DNA of 61,820 nt from Alphaproteobacteria bacterium (GTDB lineage Bacteria; Pseudomonadota; Alphaproteobacteria; ATCC43930; CGMCC-115725): contig JAFAYW010000192.1 of the NCBI GenBank assembly GCA_019240125.1, positions 1-61,820 on the forward strand. Direction: 5' to 3'. The notes below the pieces were generated by a model. The model was not told the DNA's origin and made no database searches. It saw only the letters and a list, made by a program, of their open reading frames with translations. Of the stretch, positions 9,275 to 18,428 are shown one piece after another; position 1 is the first letter of the stretch, and each line of letters opens with the position of its first letter. A program made the position numbers and the translations under genes.

Positions 9275-10702
9275 ATGCTGGATCTGATCGAACGCCAGAC
9301 GCGACTGACGCTGAATCAGTGGAAGATCATCGTCGCCGCCATCCTCGGCGACATGCTTGATTTCTTCGACTTTTATCTGATCGGCTATGTGCTGGCATTT
9401 ATTGTCGGCCCCTGGCAACTCACCTTCGGCCAATCCGCGATGGTGCTCATGTCGGCGGGGCTCGGCGCTGTCCCAGGCGCGTTCTTCTGGGGCTGGATGG
9501 CCGACAGGGTCGGGCGCCGCCGGGTCTTCATCCTGACCGCGCTCAATTTCTCGATACCCACCGGTCTGATGGCGCTGACGCCGGAGCACGGCTGGGTCTA
9601 CCTGACATTTTGCCGCTTTCTCGTCGGGTTTGGCGTGTCGGGGCTGTTCGCCGTCGACCTGCCGCTGGTGCAGGAATTCGTGCCGACCTATAAGCGCGGG
9701 TGGGTTGGCGGCTTGGTAACCGCCTGCCTGCCGCTCGGGAATATCGGCGGCGCCTTTCTCGGTGCCTATCTGGCACCGGCCCTGGGCTGGCGCGGGCTGT
9801 TCGCGATGGGGTTATTACCGGCGCTGATCACGCTCTTGATCCGCGCCTGGGTTCCGGAATCGCCGCGCTGGCTGATCCGCAAAGGCCGCATCGAGGAAGC
9901 CCGCCGCTCGATCGCCTGGGCCCTCCAGATGAACCCCCAGGATGTCATCGTCCCGGCGACGATCGAGGACGTGCCGCATACGCCGTGGCGCGAATTGTTC
10001 AAATATCCGCGCAGCATCGTCGTCGGCTGTCTCACCAGCCTCAGCCAGACCGGCGGCATCGGCCTGTTGATGTGGGCCACCACATTGCTGGTGCTGATCA
10101 TCAAGATCACGCCAGCCGAGGCGGCCGGGCTGATGATCTGGGTCGGGGTCGCCGGGTTTGCCGGACGGCTGGTCTGTTCGTACGCGAACGACGCGTTCGG
10201 GCGCCGCCCCGCCGGGTTTATTGTCGGCATGGGCGCGGCGTTCTTCCTGGCGCTCGCCGGCTTCTATTACGATGCCTTCATCGGCAGCGTCTCGGTGTTC
10301 TGGCTGTGCGTCATGGCGCACCGGTTCTTTGGCGACGGCTCCTACGCCACGACTGGCCCGTACACCGCCGAAATCTGGCCCGCCGGATTGCGCGCCAGCG
10401 GCATGGGGTTCACCTATGGCGTCGGCAATCTCGGCAAGGTCATCGGGCCGCTGGGTCTGGCACTGATCTGCGGCCAAAGCAATTTCATCTCGCCCAAGGC
10501 ATCGCTCGAATTCGTCATGCCGGCAATGCTGTTCCTCGCTTTCTGGTACGCGCTGTCGGGAACCGCTTTCCTGTTCGGCATCGAGACGAAGGGCCGCTCG
10601 ATCGAGGAAATCGATCGCGCATTGACCGCGAGCAGCCCTGCCGCCGAGACCGCGCACGTGCCGGCAACAGCCGCCGGAACCGCCACCGGAACCGCTACCT
10701 GA
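9275..10702 (+). CDS. MFS transporter, metabolite:H+ symporter type
   Basis: 475-residue inner-membrane carrier with about 12 hydrophobic segments. The loop 2-3 signature is GWMADRVGRRRVFI (about residues 68-81), and PESPRWLIRKGR after TM6 is typical of the sugar/metabolite:H+ symporter branch. The C-terminus ends in an Ala/Thr/Gly-rich cytoplasmic tail. I chose the ATG at 9275 because GGGAGG lies 7 nt upstream; an ATG at 9269 overlaps that site. Substrate unknown. It precedes the SCP2-like/hydrolase pair by about 70 nt on the same strand and could import what they process. Confidence 0.85.
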   Translation: MLDLIERQTRLTLNQWKIIVAAILGDMLDFFDFYLIGYVLAFIVGPWQLTFGQSAMVLMSAGLGAVPGAFFWGWMADRVGRRRVFILTALNFSIPTGLMALTPEHGWVYLTFCRFLVGFGVSGLFAVDLPLVQEFVPTYKRGWVGGLVTACLPLGNIGGAFLGAYLAPALGWRGLFAMGLLPALITLLIRAWVPESPRWLIRKGRIEEARRSIAWALQMNPQDVIVPATIEDVPHTPWRELFKYPRSIVVGCLTSLSQTGGIGLLMWATTLLVLIIKITPAEAAGLMIWVGVAGFAGRLVCSYANDAFGRRPAGFIVGMGAAFFLALAGFYYDAFIGSVSVFWLCVMAHRFFGDGSYATTGPYTAEIWPAGLRASGMGFTYGVGNLGKVIGPLGLALICGQSNFISPKASLEFVMPAMLFLAFWYALSGTAFLFGIETKGRSIEEIDRALTASSPAAETAHVPATAAGTATGTAT

Positions 10703-10771
10703 AGCTCCACCATTACGGGTTGAGCGCGTTGTGCGGCGGACGCATGATACGAATGCGGCTGGGGAGGATGG

Positions 10772-11185
10772 ATGACTGGCGCGGTGGCGGCAACGACCGA
10801 GCGGGTGACTGGCATACGCACGCGGATCGCCGCCTTGCCAGCAGCGGTAGCCGGCAACGCGATGCTGTCGCGGCGCGGCCGCCATCTGAACACGACCTGC
10901 CTGCTCGAAATCGGCGATGACGCCTTCCGCCTGCGCATCGTCGAGGGCCAAATCGCCGAGGCACGGCAGGGGCCGTTTACCACCCCTTCCGCCGAGTTCG
11001 TGATTTCCGGGCCGGCCGCCATCTGGCGCCGCTTTCTCGCCGCCGAGCCGCCGCCCGGCGACCATGATCTACTGGCCTTTGTCAAACGCCACGAACTGCG
11101 CCTCGCCGGCAACCTGCACCCGCTGATGTCCCATCTGCTGTACTTCAAAGCCCTGCTCGCCTGCCTCGTGGAGGGCGCGCGATGA
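10772..11185 (+). CDS. SCP2-like sterol-carrier domain protein
   Basis: 137 residues. The central part (TTCLLEIGDDAFRLRIVEGQI then FVISGPAAIWRRFL, in separate strands) resembles the alternating beta/alpha SCP2 lipid-binding fold, but the match is by eye and moderate. No catalytic motif is visible. A GGGGAGG site precedes the ATG. Its stop overlaps the start of the next gene in an ATGA junction (11182-11185), so it is translationally coupled to the alpha/beta hydrolase and the two probably work on one hydrophobic substrate. Confidence 0.6.
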   Translation: MTGAVAATTERVTGIRTRIAALPAAVAGNAMLSRRGRHLNTTCLLEIGDDAFRLRIVEGQIAEARQGPFTTPSAEFVISGPAAIWRRFLAAEPPPGDHDLLAFVKRHELRLAGNLHPLMSHLLYFKALLACLVEGAR

Positions 11186-12036
11186 CAGGCAAGATCGAGC
11201 CGGTCATCGGCCGCTACCTGCATCTCGACTATGCCGGGCGGCATCACCGGATTTATTTCGAGGCCGCTGGTGAAGGCATCCCGCTGGTCTGTCTGCACAC
11301 TGCCGGGGCCGACGGCAGACAGTATCGCGGGCTGATGAATATGGATTCGGTGACCAGCCGGTTTCAGGTCATCGCCTTCGACCTGCCGTGGCACGGCAAG
11401 TCATCGCCGCCGGCCGGCTGGGAAGAAGAGGAATATCGCCTGACCACGGATTCCTATACCGGAATCATCATGGCGGTGATCGATGCATTGGGGCTGCGCA
11501 AGCCGGTTGTGATGGGGTGTTCGATCGGCGGTCGGGTCGTGTTGCATCTGGCGGTGCGGCATCCGCATGCCTTCCGAGCGCTGATCGGGCTGGAGAGCTC
11601 GGCGCATGTCGAGCCGTATTACGACACGACCTGGTTGCACCGCGCCGATGTGCATGGCGGCGAGGTCGCGGCCGGCGCCGTTTCCGGCCTCATCGCGCCG
11701 CAGGCGCCAAGCGCAGATCGCTGGGAAACGCTGTGGCATTACATGCAGAGCGGCCCCGGCGTGTTCAAAGGCGACCTCTACTTCTACGGCATCGATGGCG
11801 ACATCCGTGCAGAACTCGCTCGTATCGACACCGCCGCCTGCCCGCTTTATCTGCTGACCGGCGAATACGATTATTCCTGCTCGCCGGAGGACACGCTGGC
11901 GGTGGCGCGAGCGGTGCCAGGCGCCAAGGCCTCGATCATGAAAAACCTCGGCCATTTCCCGATGAGCGAAGACCCCGCGTTGTTCTTGTCATATCTGGAG
12001 CCGGTATTGGCCGAGATCGCCGGGTCGCGGCGGTAA
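11182..12036 (+). CDS. Alpha/beta-fold hydrolase
   Basis: 284 residues. The nucleophile elbow is GCSIGG (Ser about 108), the oxyanion region is CLHTAGADG after strand 3, the acid is probably Asp in GEYDYSCSPED (about 232), and the catalytic His is in NLGHFPMSED (about 256). Size and motifs fit the esterase/C-C hydrolase branch; no leaving group can be named. It is translationally coupled to the upstream SCP2-like gene through ATGA. No downstream partner: an inverted-repeat element and a REP-like element separate it from the enolase-superfamily gene. Confidence 0.88.
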   Translation: MTGKIEPVIGRYLHLDYAGRHHRIYFEAAGEGIPLVCLHTAGADGRQYRGLMNMDSVTSRFQVIAFDLPWHGKSSPPAGWEEEEYRLTTDSYTGIIMAVIDALGLRKPVVMGCSIGGRVVLHLAVRHPHAFRALIGLESSAHVEPYYDTTWLHRADVHGGEVAAGAVSGLIAPQAPSADRWETLWHYMQSGPGVFKGDLYFYGIDGDIRAELARIDTAACPLYLLTGEYDYSCSPEDTLAVARAVPGAKASIMKNLGHFPMSEDPALFLSYLEPVLAEIAGSRR

Positions 12037-12046
12037 TCCAACAACT

Positions 12047-12073
12047 GTCATTGCGAGCATAGCGAAGTAATCT
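12047..12073 (+). repeat. REP-like dispersed element (GTCATTGCGAGC... type)
   Basis: The stretch GTCATTGCGAGCATAGCGAA and the next few bases match a family of short dispersed repeats seen between genes in many bacteria. It lies 11 nt after the hydrolase stop. Only this one copy was noticed in the window. Confidence 0.55.
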
Positions 12074-12160
12074 CGATCAACAAACTTCAATCTAGACGTC
12101 GTTGTAGACACGCTGTCGGGTAGTAGAGTTTCGTTACCGATAGCTGAGGGTGTTTACAGA

Positions 12161-12244
12161 TTGTCGTCCCTGCGAAAGTAGGGCCCCACCTCGCCAACGA
12201 TCGAGCGGTTGCCTGATGGGTCCCTGCTTTCGCAGGGACGACAA
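12161..12244. repeat. Dispersed inverted-repeat element with 28-bp arms
   Basis: The left arm 12161-12188 begins TTGTCGTCCCTGCGAAAG. The right arm 12217-12244 is its reverse complement with two mismatches, around a 28-nt centre. The sequence is of the intergenic palindrome type common in Bradyrhizobium-like genomes, recognisable by spurious peptides like VVPAKAGTH and SSLRKQGPI, both of which can be read here. As RNA it would form a long hairpin and could end transcription from either side. It ends 34 nt before the enolase-superfamily start. Confidence 0.8.
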
Positions 12245-12278
12245 TAAAATAAAGCATAAACATACGGGAGATGAGGCG

Positions 12279-13469
12279 ATGAAGATCACCGGGATTGAGA
12301 CATTGCACTGCGATGCCGGGTTTCGCGTCAATTCGTTTGTGAAGATCACCACCGATGAAGGCATCACCGGCTGGTCAGAGTTCATGGAGGGATATGGCTC
12401 GCTCGGTCTCGCCGGTGTTGTCGAGAAGCTTGGCGAGCAGCTGATCGGGCAGGACCCGCGACCGGTCGAGGTGATCTCCCGCACGCTTTATGCGACGACA
12501 ATCCAGGCGCCGGGCGGGATGAACGCGCAGGCCATCGCCGCGATCGAAAACGCGCTGGTCGACATCAAGGCCAAGGCGCTCGGCATCCCGGTCTATGAGC
12601 TGCTCGGCGGTCCCTACCGCGACCGCTTGCAGGTGTACTGGTCGCATTGCGGCAGCTGGCGCGCCCGCCATGCCGACACCGTGCGCGAGATGTGCGGGGT
12701 GGAGCCGGTGCGCTCGCTCGACGACATCGTCAAGCTCGGTGCCGAGGTGAAGCGGCGCGGCTTCAAGGGGCTCAAAACCAACATCATCCGCTTCGATGGT
12801 GGCAAGCCCTCGATGTACCACCCCGGCACCGGCAGCGGCCCGGGCTTTCCCGAGCTGAACATCAACAAGGACATTCTCGATATGGCGGTGGCGCAACTCG
12901 CGGCCTTTCGCGAGGGGGCCGGCCCGGATGTCGGAATGCATCTCGACACCAACTTCAACTACAAGATCGATGGCTACATCCAGATTGCCCGCGCGCTGGA
13001 GCAGTTCAACATGGTGTGGCTCGAGATCGACCTGTTCGAACCCGCCGCGCTCGCCACCATCCGCCGCTCCGCCCGCACCCCGATCGCCTCGCTGGAATCG
13101 GTGTATGGGCGGCGTGGCTTCCGCCCCTATTTCGAGCAGCAATCGGTCGATTACGCGATCATCGATGTGGCATGGAACGGCATTCTTGAATCGGTGAAGA
13201 TCGCCGCACTGGCTGACAGTTTCGAGGTGAACTGCGCGCCGCACAACTTCAACGGCCATCTCGGCAGCCTGATCAGCGCGCATTTCTGCGCCTCGATCCC
13301 GAACTTCAAGGTCATGGAGATCGACATCGACGATGTAACCTGGAAGGACGACATCGTCACCGTGCCGCCAGTCCTCAAAGACGGGCACTTCCTGTTACCG
13401 ACCGCAGCGGGGTGGGGCGCGGACGTTAACGAGGAATTTGTCCGCGCCCATCCCCCGAAACGGCGCTGA
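12279..13469 (+). CDS. Mandelate racemase/muconate lactonizing enzyme (enolase superfamily) protein
   Basis: 396-residue enolase-superfamily enzyme, probably a sugar-acid dehydratase or racemase. The N-terminal capping domain spans about 1-120. In the barrel, KGLKTN holds the catalytic Lys, the three metal ligands are in HLDTN, WLEIDLF and ASLESVYG, and CAPHNFNG carries the general acid/base His, paired with Asp in IIDVAWNG. I chose the ATG at 12279 with GGGAGATGAGG just upstream; a longer frame would start inside the repeat element. It is followed by the flavoenzyme and binding-protein genes on the same strand. Confidence 0.88.
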   Translation: MKITGIETLHCDAGFRVNSFVKITTDEGITGWSEFMEGYGSLGLAGVVEKLGEQLIGQDPRPVEVISRTLYATTIQAPGGMNAQAIAAIENALVDIKAKALGIPVYELLGGPYRDRLQVYWSHCGSWRARHADTVREMCGVEPVRSLDDIVKLGAEVKRRGFKGLKTNIIRFDGGKPSMYHPGTGSGPGFPELNINKDILDMAVAQLAAFREGAGPDVGMHLDTNFNYKIDGYIQIARALEQFNMVWLEIDLFEPAALATIRRSARTPIASLESVYGRRGFRPYFEQQSVDYAIIDVAWNGILESVKIAALADSFEVNCAPHNFNGHLGSLISAHFCASIPNFKVMEIDIDDVTWKDDIVTVPPVLKDGHFLLPTAAGWGADVNEEFVRAHPPKRR

Positions 13470-13565
13470 CAGCAATGCGCGTGAAGCGCTTTCGTGTGCG
13501 CCGCTTTGGCCGCATGATGCAATATAATGGAGACAGCCGCGGACGCGGCATTGCGGGAGGAAGGT

Positions 13566-14804
13566 ATGGACACGATCGCCGATAATATGCGCGCGGATGG
13601 CCAACGTTTGCCGCCCGATATCGACGCGCAGCCGATCGTGCGTGCGGCCCTGGCATTGCAACCCACACTGCGCGAGTACCGTGAGGAATTGGAACGCGAA
13701 CAGCGCCTGCCAAAGGCGCTTGTCGAGCGCATGCATGAAGCCGGCTTCTATCGCATGGTCATCCCGCGCGCGCTGGGCGGCCTTGAGGTCGATCCGCTGA
13801 CCTATCTGCGGGTGGTCGAGCTGCTCGCCGAAGGCTGCGGCTCAGTTGGTTGGAACATCGCCAATAATGGGATCGGCCAGCTTGTCACGATCGGGCTGCC
13901 CGAAGATGGAGTGCAGGAAGTCTATGGCCGGGGCGGCACAACCGTGATCGCCGGCACCGCGGTGCAGGGCGGCGGTCAGGCAAAGCCGGTCGATGGCGGC
14001 TATCGCGTCAGCGGCCGGTGGAGCTTTGGCAGCGGCAGCCAGGAAAGCAACTGGATGCTCGGCAGCTTCCAAATTCTCGACGCGAGCGGCAAGCCGCGCG
14101 TCAGCGACGAGGGCAAGGCGCTGTACTGGCGCGGCGTGTTTCCGCGCAGCGAGGCCGAAATCGTCCCGGGCAGCTGGGACGTGGCGGGCCTGCGCGGTAC
14201 CGGCAGTTTCGACTGGACGGTTGATGACGTGTTCCTGCCGGATCGCCGTGTCATGGTGCATGCCGGCATCCCGCTCGACAATCAATGGGACCGCTGGCCG
14301 GGCACCAGCTACCAACTGCCCACGCAGTGCTGGGTTGGGCCGCATCACAGCGCCGTCATCACCGGCATCGCGCGCGCCGGCATCAATGCGCTGATCGAAC
14401 TTGCCGGCGGCAAGACACCGCGTGGCCGCGTCGGCCTGTTGTGCGACAACCCGCAGGTGCAGGACGCGGTCGGCCGTGCCGACGCGATCCTCAATGCCGG
14501 GCGCGTCTATCGCAGCGCCATGATCGCCGAGTTGTGGAACGTCGTGGCATCCGGCGGCGAAACCACGCTGGAGCAGCGCGGCCGCTGCCGACTGGCAGCT
14601 GTTTATGCCGCCGACAGCGCGCGACAGGCTATGGACCTGGTGTATCGTTTCGGCGGTAGCACCTCGTTCAAGCGCGAGAGCCGCTTGGCCGAATGTTGGC
14701 GTGATCTCAATGTCGTAGGTCAGACCGTCACCATCGCGCCGGAATGGTACCCGATCGGCGGCCGCATCTATCTCGGACGCGATCCCGGACCCCGCCTAAG
14801 GTAG
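13566..14804 (+). CDS. Acyl-CoA dehydrogenase-fold flavoenzyme (group D monooxygenase-like)
   Basis: 412 residues with the acyl-CoA dehydrogenase fold. The N-terminal helical part has FYRMVIPRALGGLEV. The middle beta domain has GGYRVSGRWSFGSG and GLRGTGSFDWTVDDVFLP, the motif seen in HsaA/HpaB-like flavin-dependent hydroxylases. The catalytic Glu of true acyl-CoA dehydrogenases is not obvious, which favours a two-component monooxygenase that takes reduced flavin; no reductase gene is adjacent. GGGAGGAAGG precedes the chosen ATG. Substrate unknown. Confidence 0.8.
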   Translation: MDTIADNMRADGQRLPPDIDAQPIVRAALALQPTLREYREELEREQRLPKALVERMHEAGFYRMVIPRALGGLEVDPLTYLRVVELLAEGCGSVGWNIANNGIGQLVTIGLPEDGVQEVYGRGGTTVIAGTAVQGGGQAKPVDGGYRVSGRWSFGSGSQESNWMLGSFQILDASGKPRVSDEGKALYWRGVFPRSEAEIVPGSWDVAGLRGTGSFDWTVDDVFLPDRRVMVHAGIPLDNQWDRWPGTSYQLPTQCWVGPHHSAVITGIARAGINALIELAGGKTPRGRVGLLCDNPQVQDAVGRADAILNAGRVYRSAMIAELWNVVASGGETTLEQRGRCRLAAVYAADSARQAMDLVYRFGGSTSFKRESRLAECWRDLNVVGQTVTIAPEWYPIGGRIYLGRDPGPRLR

Positions 14805-14939
14805 GTTCGTCACTGGCCTTACGGTGGTTCCCCCAAATCAGTCCGTGCGTTTTCGCATGGCTGCGATAGATTAGCTGCATTGCTGAAGGCCTTGTGTATC
14901 AGGCGTCCGGCAACAGCAAAAAAATGGGGGAGAGAGCTC

Positions 14940-16289
14940 ATGCAGAAGTCGATCAGCCGGCGCCGGGTACTACAGACTGGCGCCGCCGCCGCCGCAGCCA
15001 CCGCGTCGAGCATGCCATTCATTCACGGAGCCTACGCAGCCGGGTCGCTCAACGTCGCGTTCTGGGACCACTGGGTGCCGGGCGCGAACGACACAATGAC
15101 AAAATTGTGCAAAGCGTGGGCGGACAAGGAAAAAGTCGACATCAAGATCGATTACGTCACCTCGCAGGGCGACAAGCTGATGCTGACCGCAGCGGCCGAG
15201 GCACAGGCGCGCTCCGGCCACGACATGATTACCTTGCCGGTCTGGTACGCTGCGGCGCAGACCGACGCGCTGGAAAACTCCGACGATGTCTGGGCGACGC
15301 TGATCAAGCAATACGGCGAGCCGAGCGCCGGGCACGTCTATGTCGGCAAGCAGAAGGGGCACTGGATCGCGCCACCCGCGATCCCCAATTCGCTGACGCT
15401 GCCATCGGTCGGCCGCATCGATCTGTTCAAGCAATATGCCGGGCTCGATCTCACGCAGATGTACCCGGCGCAACAGCCCGCGAACAAAGAGCTGACCGAT
15501 AAATGGACGCTCGATTTCTTCCTCGAGGCCGCCGAAAAATGCTTCAAGGGCGGCGCACCATTCGGCCTGCCACTCGGCCAGACCAGCGACTCCGCGAATA
15601 CGGTCGGCGCGGTATTCCGGGCTTTCGGTGCTGAACTCACCGACAAGGACGGCAACATCACGGTGAATTCCGACCCGGTGAAGCAGGTGCTCACCTGGTA
15701 CAAAAAGCTGGTGCCGTTTCTGCCGCCTGACGTCTTTGCCTGGGACGATGCCGGCAACAATAAATGGCTGATCTCCGGCAAGGGCGCCTACATCCAGAAC
15801 CCGCCGTCGGCCTGGGCAGTGGCCGTGCGCGACGCTCCGAAGGTTGCCGAGCAATGCTGGCATTTCCCGTCGGCGAAGGGCCCGAAAGGCCGGTTCGATC
15901 CGGCCCAGCCATCGTTCTGGGGCATCTGGAATTTCTCACCGAACAAGGCGGCGGCGAAGAGCCTGGCACTGTACCTCTGGGAGAAGGATTCGGTCGGGCA
16001 ATTGGTGGCGGCCAGTAAGGGATACGACCTCCCCTGCTTCAGCACATTGCGCGATTTCAGCACCTGGGCCGAACAGGGCCCGCCAAAGGGCGGGTTGTGG
16101 AACTACCCGCCGCGCGGCGACGTCGTCGAGTCGGTGGCCGGTTGGCCAGCCCCGGCCCGCGTCGCCAATCAGATTTTCTCGCAGGCGACAATGCCCAAGA
16201 TGGTCGCGCAGTGCACGCAGCAGGGCAAAAGCATCGACGATGCGATTGCCTGGGCGACAAACGAACTCGAAGGGTTTATGCGCATCTGA
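14940..16289 (+). CDS. Extracellular solute-binding protein with Tat signal
   Basis: 449 residues. The N-terminus MQKSISRRRVLQTGA is a twin-arginine signal with cleavage near AYAA. The mature protein has the layout of family-1 (sugar-type) ABC binding proteins, for example LNVAFWDHWVPG at the start and NPPSAWAVAV in the second lobe. GGGGAGAGAG precedes the ATG. No ABC permease or ATPase gene is adjacent, so either the rest of the transporter is elsewhere or the protein works alone. It follows the enolase-superfamily and flavoenzyme genes on the same strand, so it may capture their substrate. Confidence 0.85.
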   Translation: MQKSISRRRVLQTGAAAAAATASSMPFIHGAYAAGSLNVAFWDHWVPGANDTMTKLCKAWADKEKVDIKIDYVTSQGDKLMLTAAAEAQARSGHDMITLPVWYAAAQTDALENSDDVWATLIKQYGEPSAGHVYVGKQKGHWIAPPAIPNSLTLPSVGRIDLFKQYAGLDLTQMYPAQQPANKELTDKWTLDFFLEAAEKCFKGGAPFGLPLGQTSDSANTVGAVFRAFGAELTDKDGNITVNSDPVKQVLTWYKKLVPFLPPDVFAWDDAGNNKWLISGKGAYIQNPPSAWAVAVRDAPKVAEQCWHFPSAKGPKGRFDPAQPSFWGIWNFSPNKAAAKSLALYLWEKDSVGQLVAASKGYDLPCFSTLRDFSTWAEQGPPKGGLWNYPPRGDVVESVAGWPAPARVANQIFSQATMPKMVAQCTQQGKSIDDAIAWATNELEGFMRI

Positions 16290-16300
16290 GCCGCTCAACG

Positions 16301-16327
16301 GAGAGCCTGGCTTTCGGCCAGGCTCTC
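16301..16327 (+). terminator. Hairpin between convergent genes (solute-binding protein / 83-aa ORF)
   Basis: GAGAGCCTGG (16301-16310) and CCAGGCTCTC (16318-16327) form a perfect 10-bp stem with a 7-nt loop, 11 nt after the binding-protein stop. There is no U-run, so it may be a weak or factor-assisted terminator for either side. Confidence 0.5.
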
Positions 16328-16357
16328 GACTGGCCCGTCGCTGATGCGGGTGGGCGC

Positions 16358-16609
16358 TTAGATTAGTGGCGGTGGCGGAGGTTCTTCCTCGGCAACGATA
16401 TTGCCGCCAAATTCGGCAGCGAAGGCGTTTGCGTCGACAGCATCGCCAAAGCAGGCGCGGCAGAGTATTGCGCCCGGTTCTTCTACCCGTTCAATCGAAA
16501 CGGCGTTCAAATTCCGCTCGGCCAGCCATTGCTGCATCTGGCCCGTCAACGAACTTGCCTTGTCCCCCGACGCAGCCGAGACATCCACTCGAAACTCTTG
16601 CGTTTTCAT
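16358..16609 (-). CDS. Hypothetical protein, 83 aa
   Basis: Small soluble protein starting MKTQEFRVDV and ending in a run of Glu and Pro. It has two Cys close together (ILCRACFGDA), which might bind metal. I do not recognise a family. The ATG has AGGCGG a few bases upstream. The frame stays open further upstream, but that part overlaps the region before the malic enzyme and lacks a site. It converges with the binding-protein gene and diverges from the malic-enzyme gene. Confidence 0.5.
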   Translation of the reverse strand: MKTQEFRVDVSAASGDKASSLTGQMQQWLAERNLNAVSIERVEEPGAILCRACFGDAVDANAFAAEFGGNIVAEEEPPPPPLI

Positions 16610-16753
16610 CTGCACCGCCTGTCGAATACTGATCCTCGTATAGGAGTGAACAGCGCAAAACGCTGGTTTGCCGACGAGGGTACATTTTTTGCCGGGCGGA
16701 CACGCCATGGCGCGGGCGGGGTCGGGAAGCCGGCGGTGTAAGGGGAGAACGGG

Positions 16754-18382
16754 ATGGCGAAACGCGAAGACGACACCGGCTACCGGGTGCTTCGCGATCC
16801 CCGTCGCAACAAGGGCAGCGCGTTCACCCTCGAAGAACGCCGCGCCCTCGGCATCGAGGGACTTCTGCCGCCTACCCCCAGCAACTTGCCGCTGCAGGTC
16901 GCGCGCATTCACACCGAGTTGGCGATCCTGCCGAACGATCTGCAACGCTATCTCATGCTATCGGATCTGCAGGCGCGCAACGAGACTCTGTTCTACGCCG
17001 TCATCATGTCGGATCCGGCGCATTTCATGCCGCTGGTCTATACGCCGACAGTCGGCGAGGCGTGTCAGAAATTCGACCGCATCTTTCGCGCCGCGCGCGG
17101 CATGTACCTGCCGATCACGGCGCGCGGCCGCGTGCGGGACGTGCTCGGCAACTGGCCGCAGGGAGATGTGCGGTTTATCGTTGTGACGGATGGCGAGCGC
17201 ATTCTCGGGCTCGGCGATCTCGGGGTTGGCGGCATGGGCATCCCGATCGGCAAACTGGCGCTCTATACCTCCTGCGCCGGCGTGCCCCCGCAATACTGCC
17301 TGCCCGTGATGCTCGATGCCGGTACCAATAACCGTCAGCTGCTCGACGATCCGCTTTATCTTGGATTGCGGCAGGAACGGGTCCGCGGGCCTGAGTACCA
17401 CGATTTCATCGAGGAATTCGTCGAGGCCGTCCAGGCGCTATACCCGCTATGCTGCATTCAGTGGGAGGATTTCGCCAACCTCAACGCGGTTCCCATCCTG
17501 GCACGCTATCGCGACCGCATCTGCACGTTCAACGACGACATCCAGGGGACCGCAGCGGTCGCGGTCGCCGGAATTTACAGCGCGCTGCGTATCACCGGGC
17601 AGAAGATGACCGAACAGCGGTTTCTGTTCCTTGGCGGCGGCTCGGCCGCGACGGGCATCGCCGAACTGATGGCTCAAGCCATGGCGCTGGAAGGGATGGA
17701 CATCAACGCGGCACGGCGATGCAACGCCCTGTATGACGTGAATGGCCTTCTGGTGACCTCGCGCAATGATCTCGCCGAGTTTCAACGGCCGTTCGCACAG
17801 GATCACCCGCCGGTAGAGCGCTTTGTCGACGCGGTGCGCGCATTGCGGCCGACCGCGATCATCGGGGTCAGCACCGTCCCCAAATTGTTCGATCAGGCGG
17901 TGATCGAGGCCATGGCGGAGATCAACCCGCGCCCGATCATCTTTCCCTATTCCAACCCGACCTCACGCTCGGAATGCACCGCGGAGGAGGCCTATACCTG
18001 GTCTGACGGGCGGGCGATCTTTGCCAGCGGCAGCCCGTTTCCACCGGTGGAACTCAACGGCAAAACGCTGGTGCCGGGACAAGGCAACAATGTCTACATC
18101 TTTCCGGCGCTCGGCATGGCGGTGTTCGCCACCGAGGCGACGCGGGTAACCCAGGAGATGTTTATCGTGGCGGCCCAGGCAGTCGCCGAGCAGGTGAGCG
18201 AGGAGAGCCTGGAAAGCGGCCTGATCTATCCGCCGCAAAGCCGCATCCTCGAGGCGTCGCTGCATGTCGCGGCGTGCATCGCGACGCTGATCTTCGACCA
18301 GGGCCTGGCGCGCGTGCCGCGACCCGATGATATCGGCGCCTATATCCGCTCCTGCGCCTATCACCCCGACTATGACCGCTGA
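16754..18382 (+). CDS. maeA: NAD-dependent malic enzyme (large, SfcA/MaeA type)
   Basis: 542-residue oxidative decarboxylase of malate to pyruvate, cytoplasmic, close to the usual 540-570. The catalytic Tyr is in YTPTVGEACQ (about residue 98), the catalytic Lys in GMGIPIGKLALY (about 169), and the metal-binding acids in EDFA and FNDDIQGTAAV. FLGGGSAATGIAEL is the NAD-binding loop, and the family's C-terminal GQGNNVYIFPALG is present. It lies between the small 83-aa gene and the giant exoprotein, towards which it is convergent. The nucleotide preference (NAD over NADP) is inferred from the subfamily, not seen directly. Confidence 0.95.
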   Translation: MAKREDDTGYRVLRDPRRNKGSAFTLEERRALGIEGLLPPTPSNLPLQVARIHTELAILPNDLQRYLMLSDLQARNETLFYAVIMSDPAHFMPLVYTPTVGEACQKFDRIFRAARGMYLPITARGRVRDVLGNWPQGDVRFIVVTDGERILGLGDLGVGGMGIPIGKLALYTSCAGVPPQYCLPVMLDAGTNNRQLLDDPLYLGLRQERVRGPEYHDFIEEFVEAVQALYPLCCIQWEDFANLNAVPILARYRDRICTFNDDIQGTAAVAVAGIYSALRITGQKMTEQRFLFLGGGSAATGIAELMAQAMALEGMDINAARRCNALYDVNGLLVTSRNDLAEFQRPFAQDHPPVERFVDAVRALRPTAIIGVSTVPKLFDQAVIEAMAEINPRPIIFPYSNPTSRSECTAEEAYTWSDGRAIFASGSPFPPVELNGKTLVPGQGNNVYIFPALGMAVFATEATRVTQEMFIVAAQAVAEQVSEESLESGLIYPPQSRILEASLHVAACIATLIFDQGLARVPRPDDIGAYIRSCAYHPDYDR

Positions 18383-18403
18383 CCTGTTTCGACACGGCAA
18401 CTC

Positions 18404-18428
18404 AGCCGGCCCCTTTTGCGGGGCGGCT
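18404..18428 (-). terminator. Hairpin at the 3' ends of the convergent malic-enzyme and exoprotein genes
   Basis: AGCCGGCCCC and GGGGCGGCT (18404-18413 and 18420-18428) pair with one bulged base around a short loop. The stem overlaps the exoprotein stop codon. No U-run, so the assignment is tentative. Confidence 0.35.

Noticed and set aside
12087-12308. Minus-strand frame with VVPAKAGTH-type peptide
   Set aside because: This is the usual spurious translation of the palindromic repeat element, not a gene.
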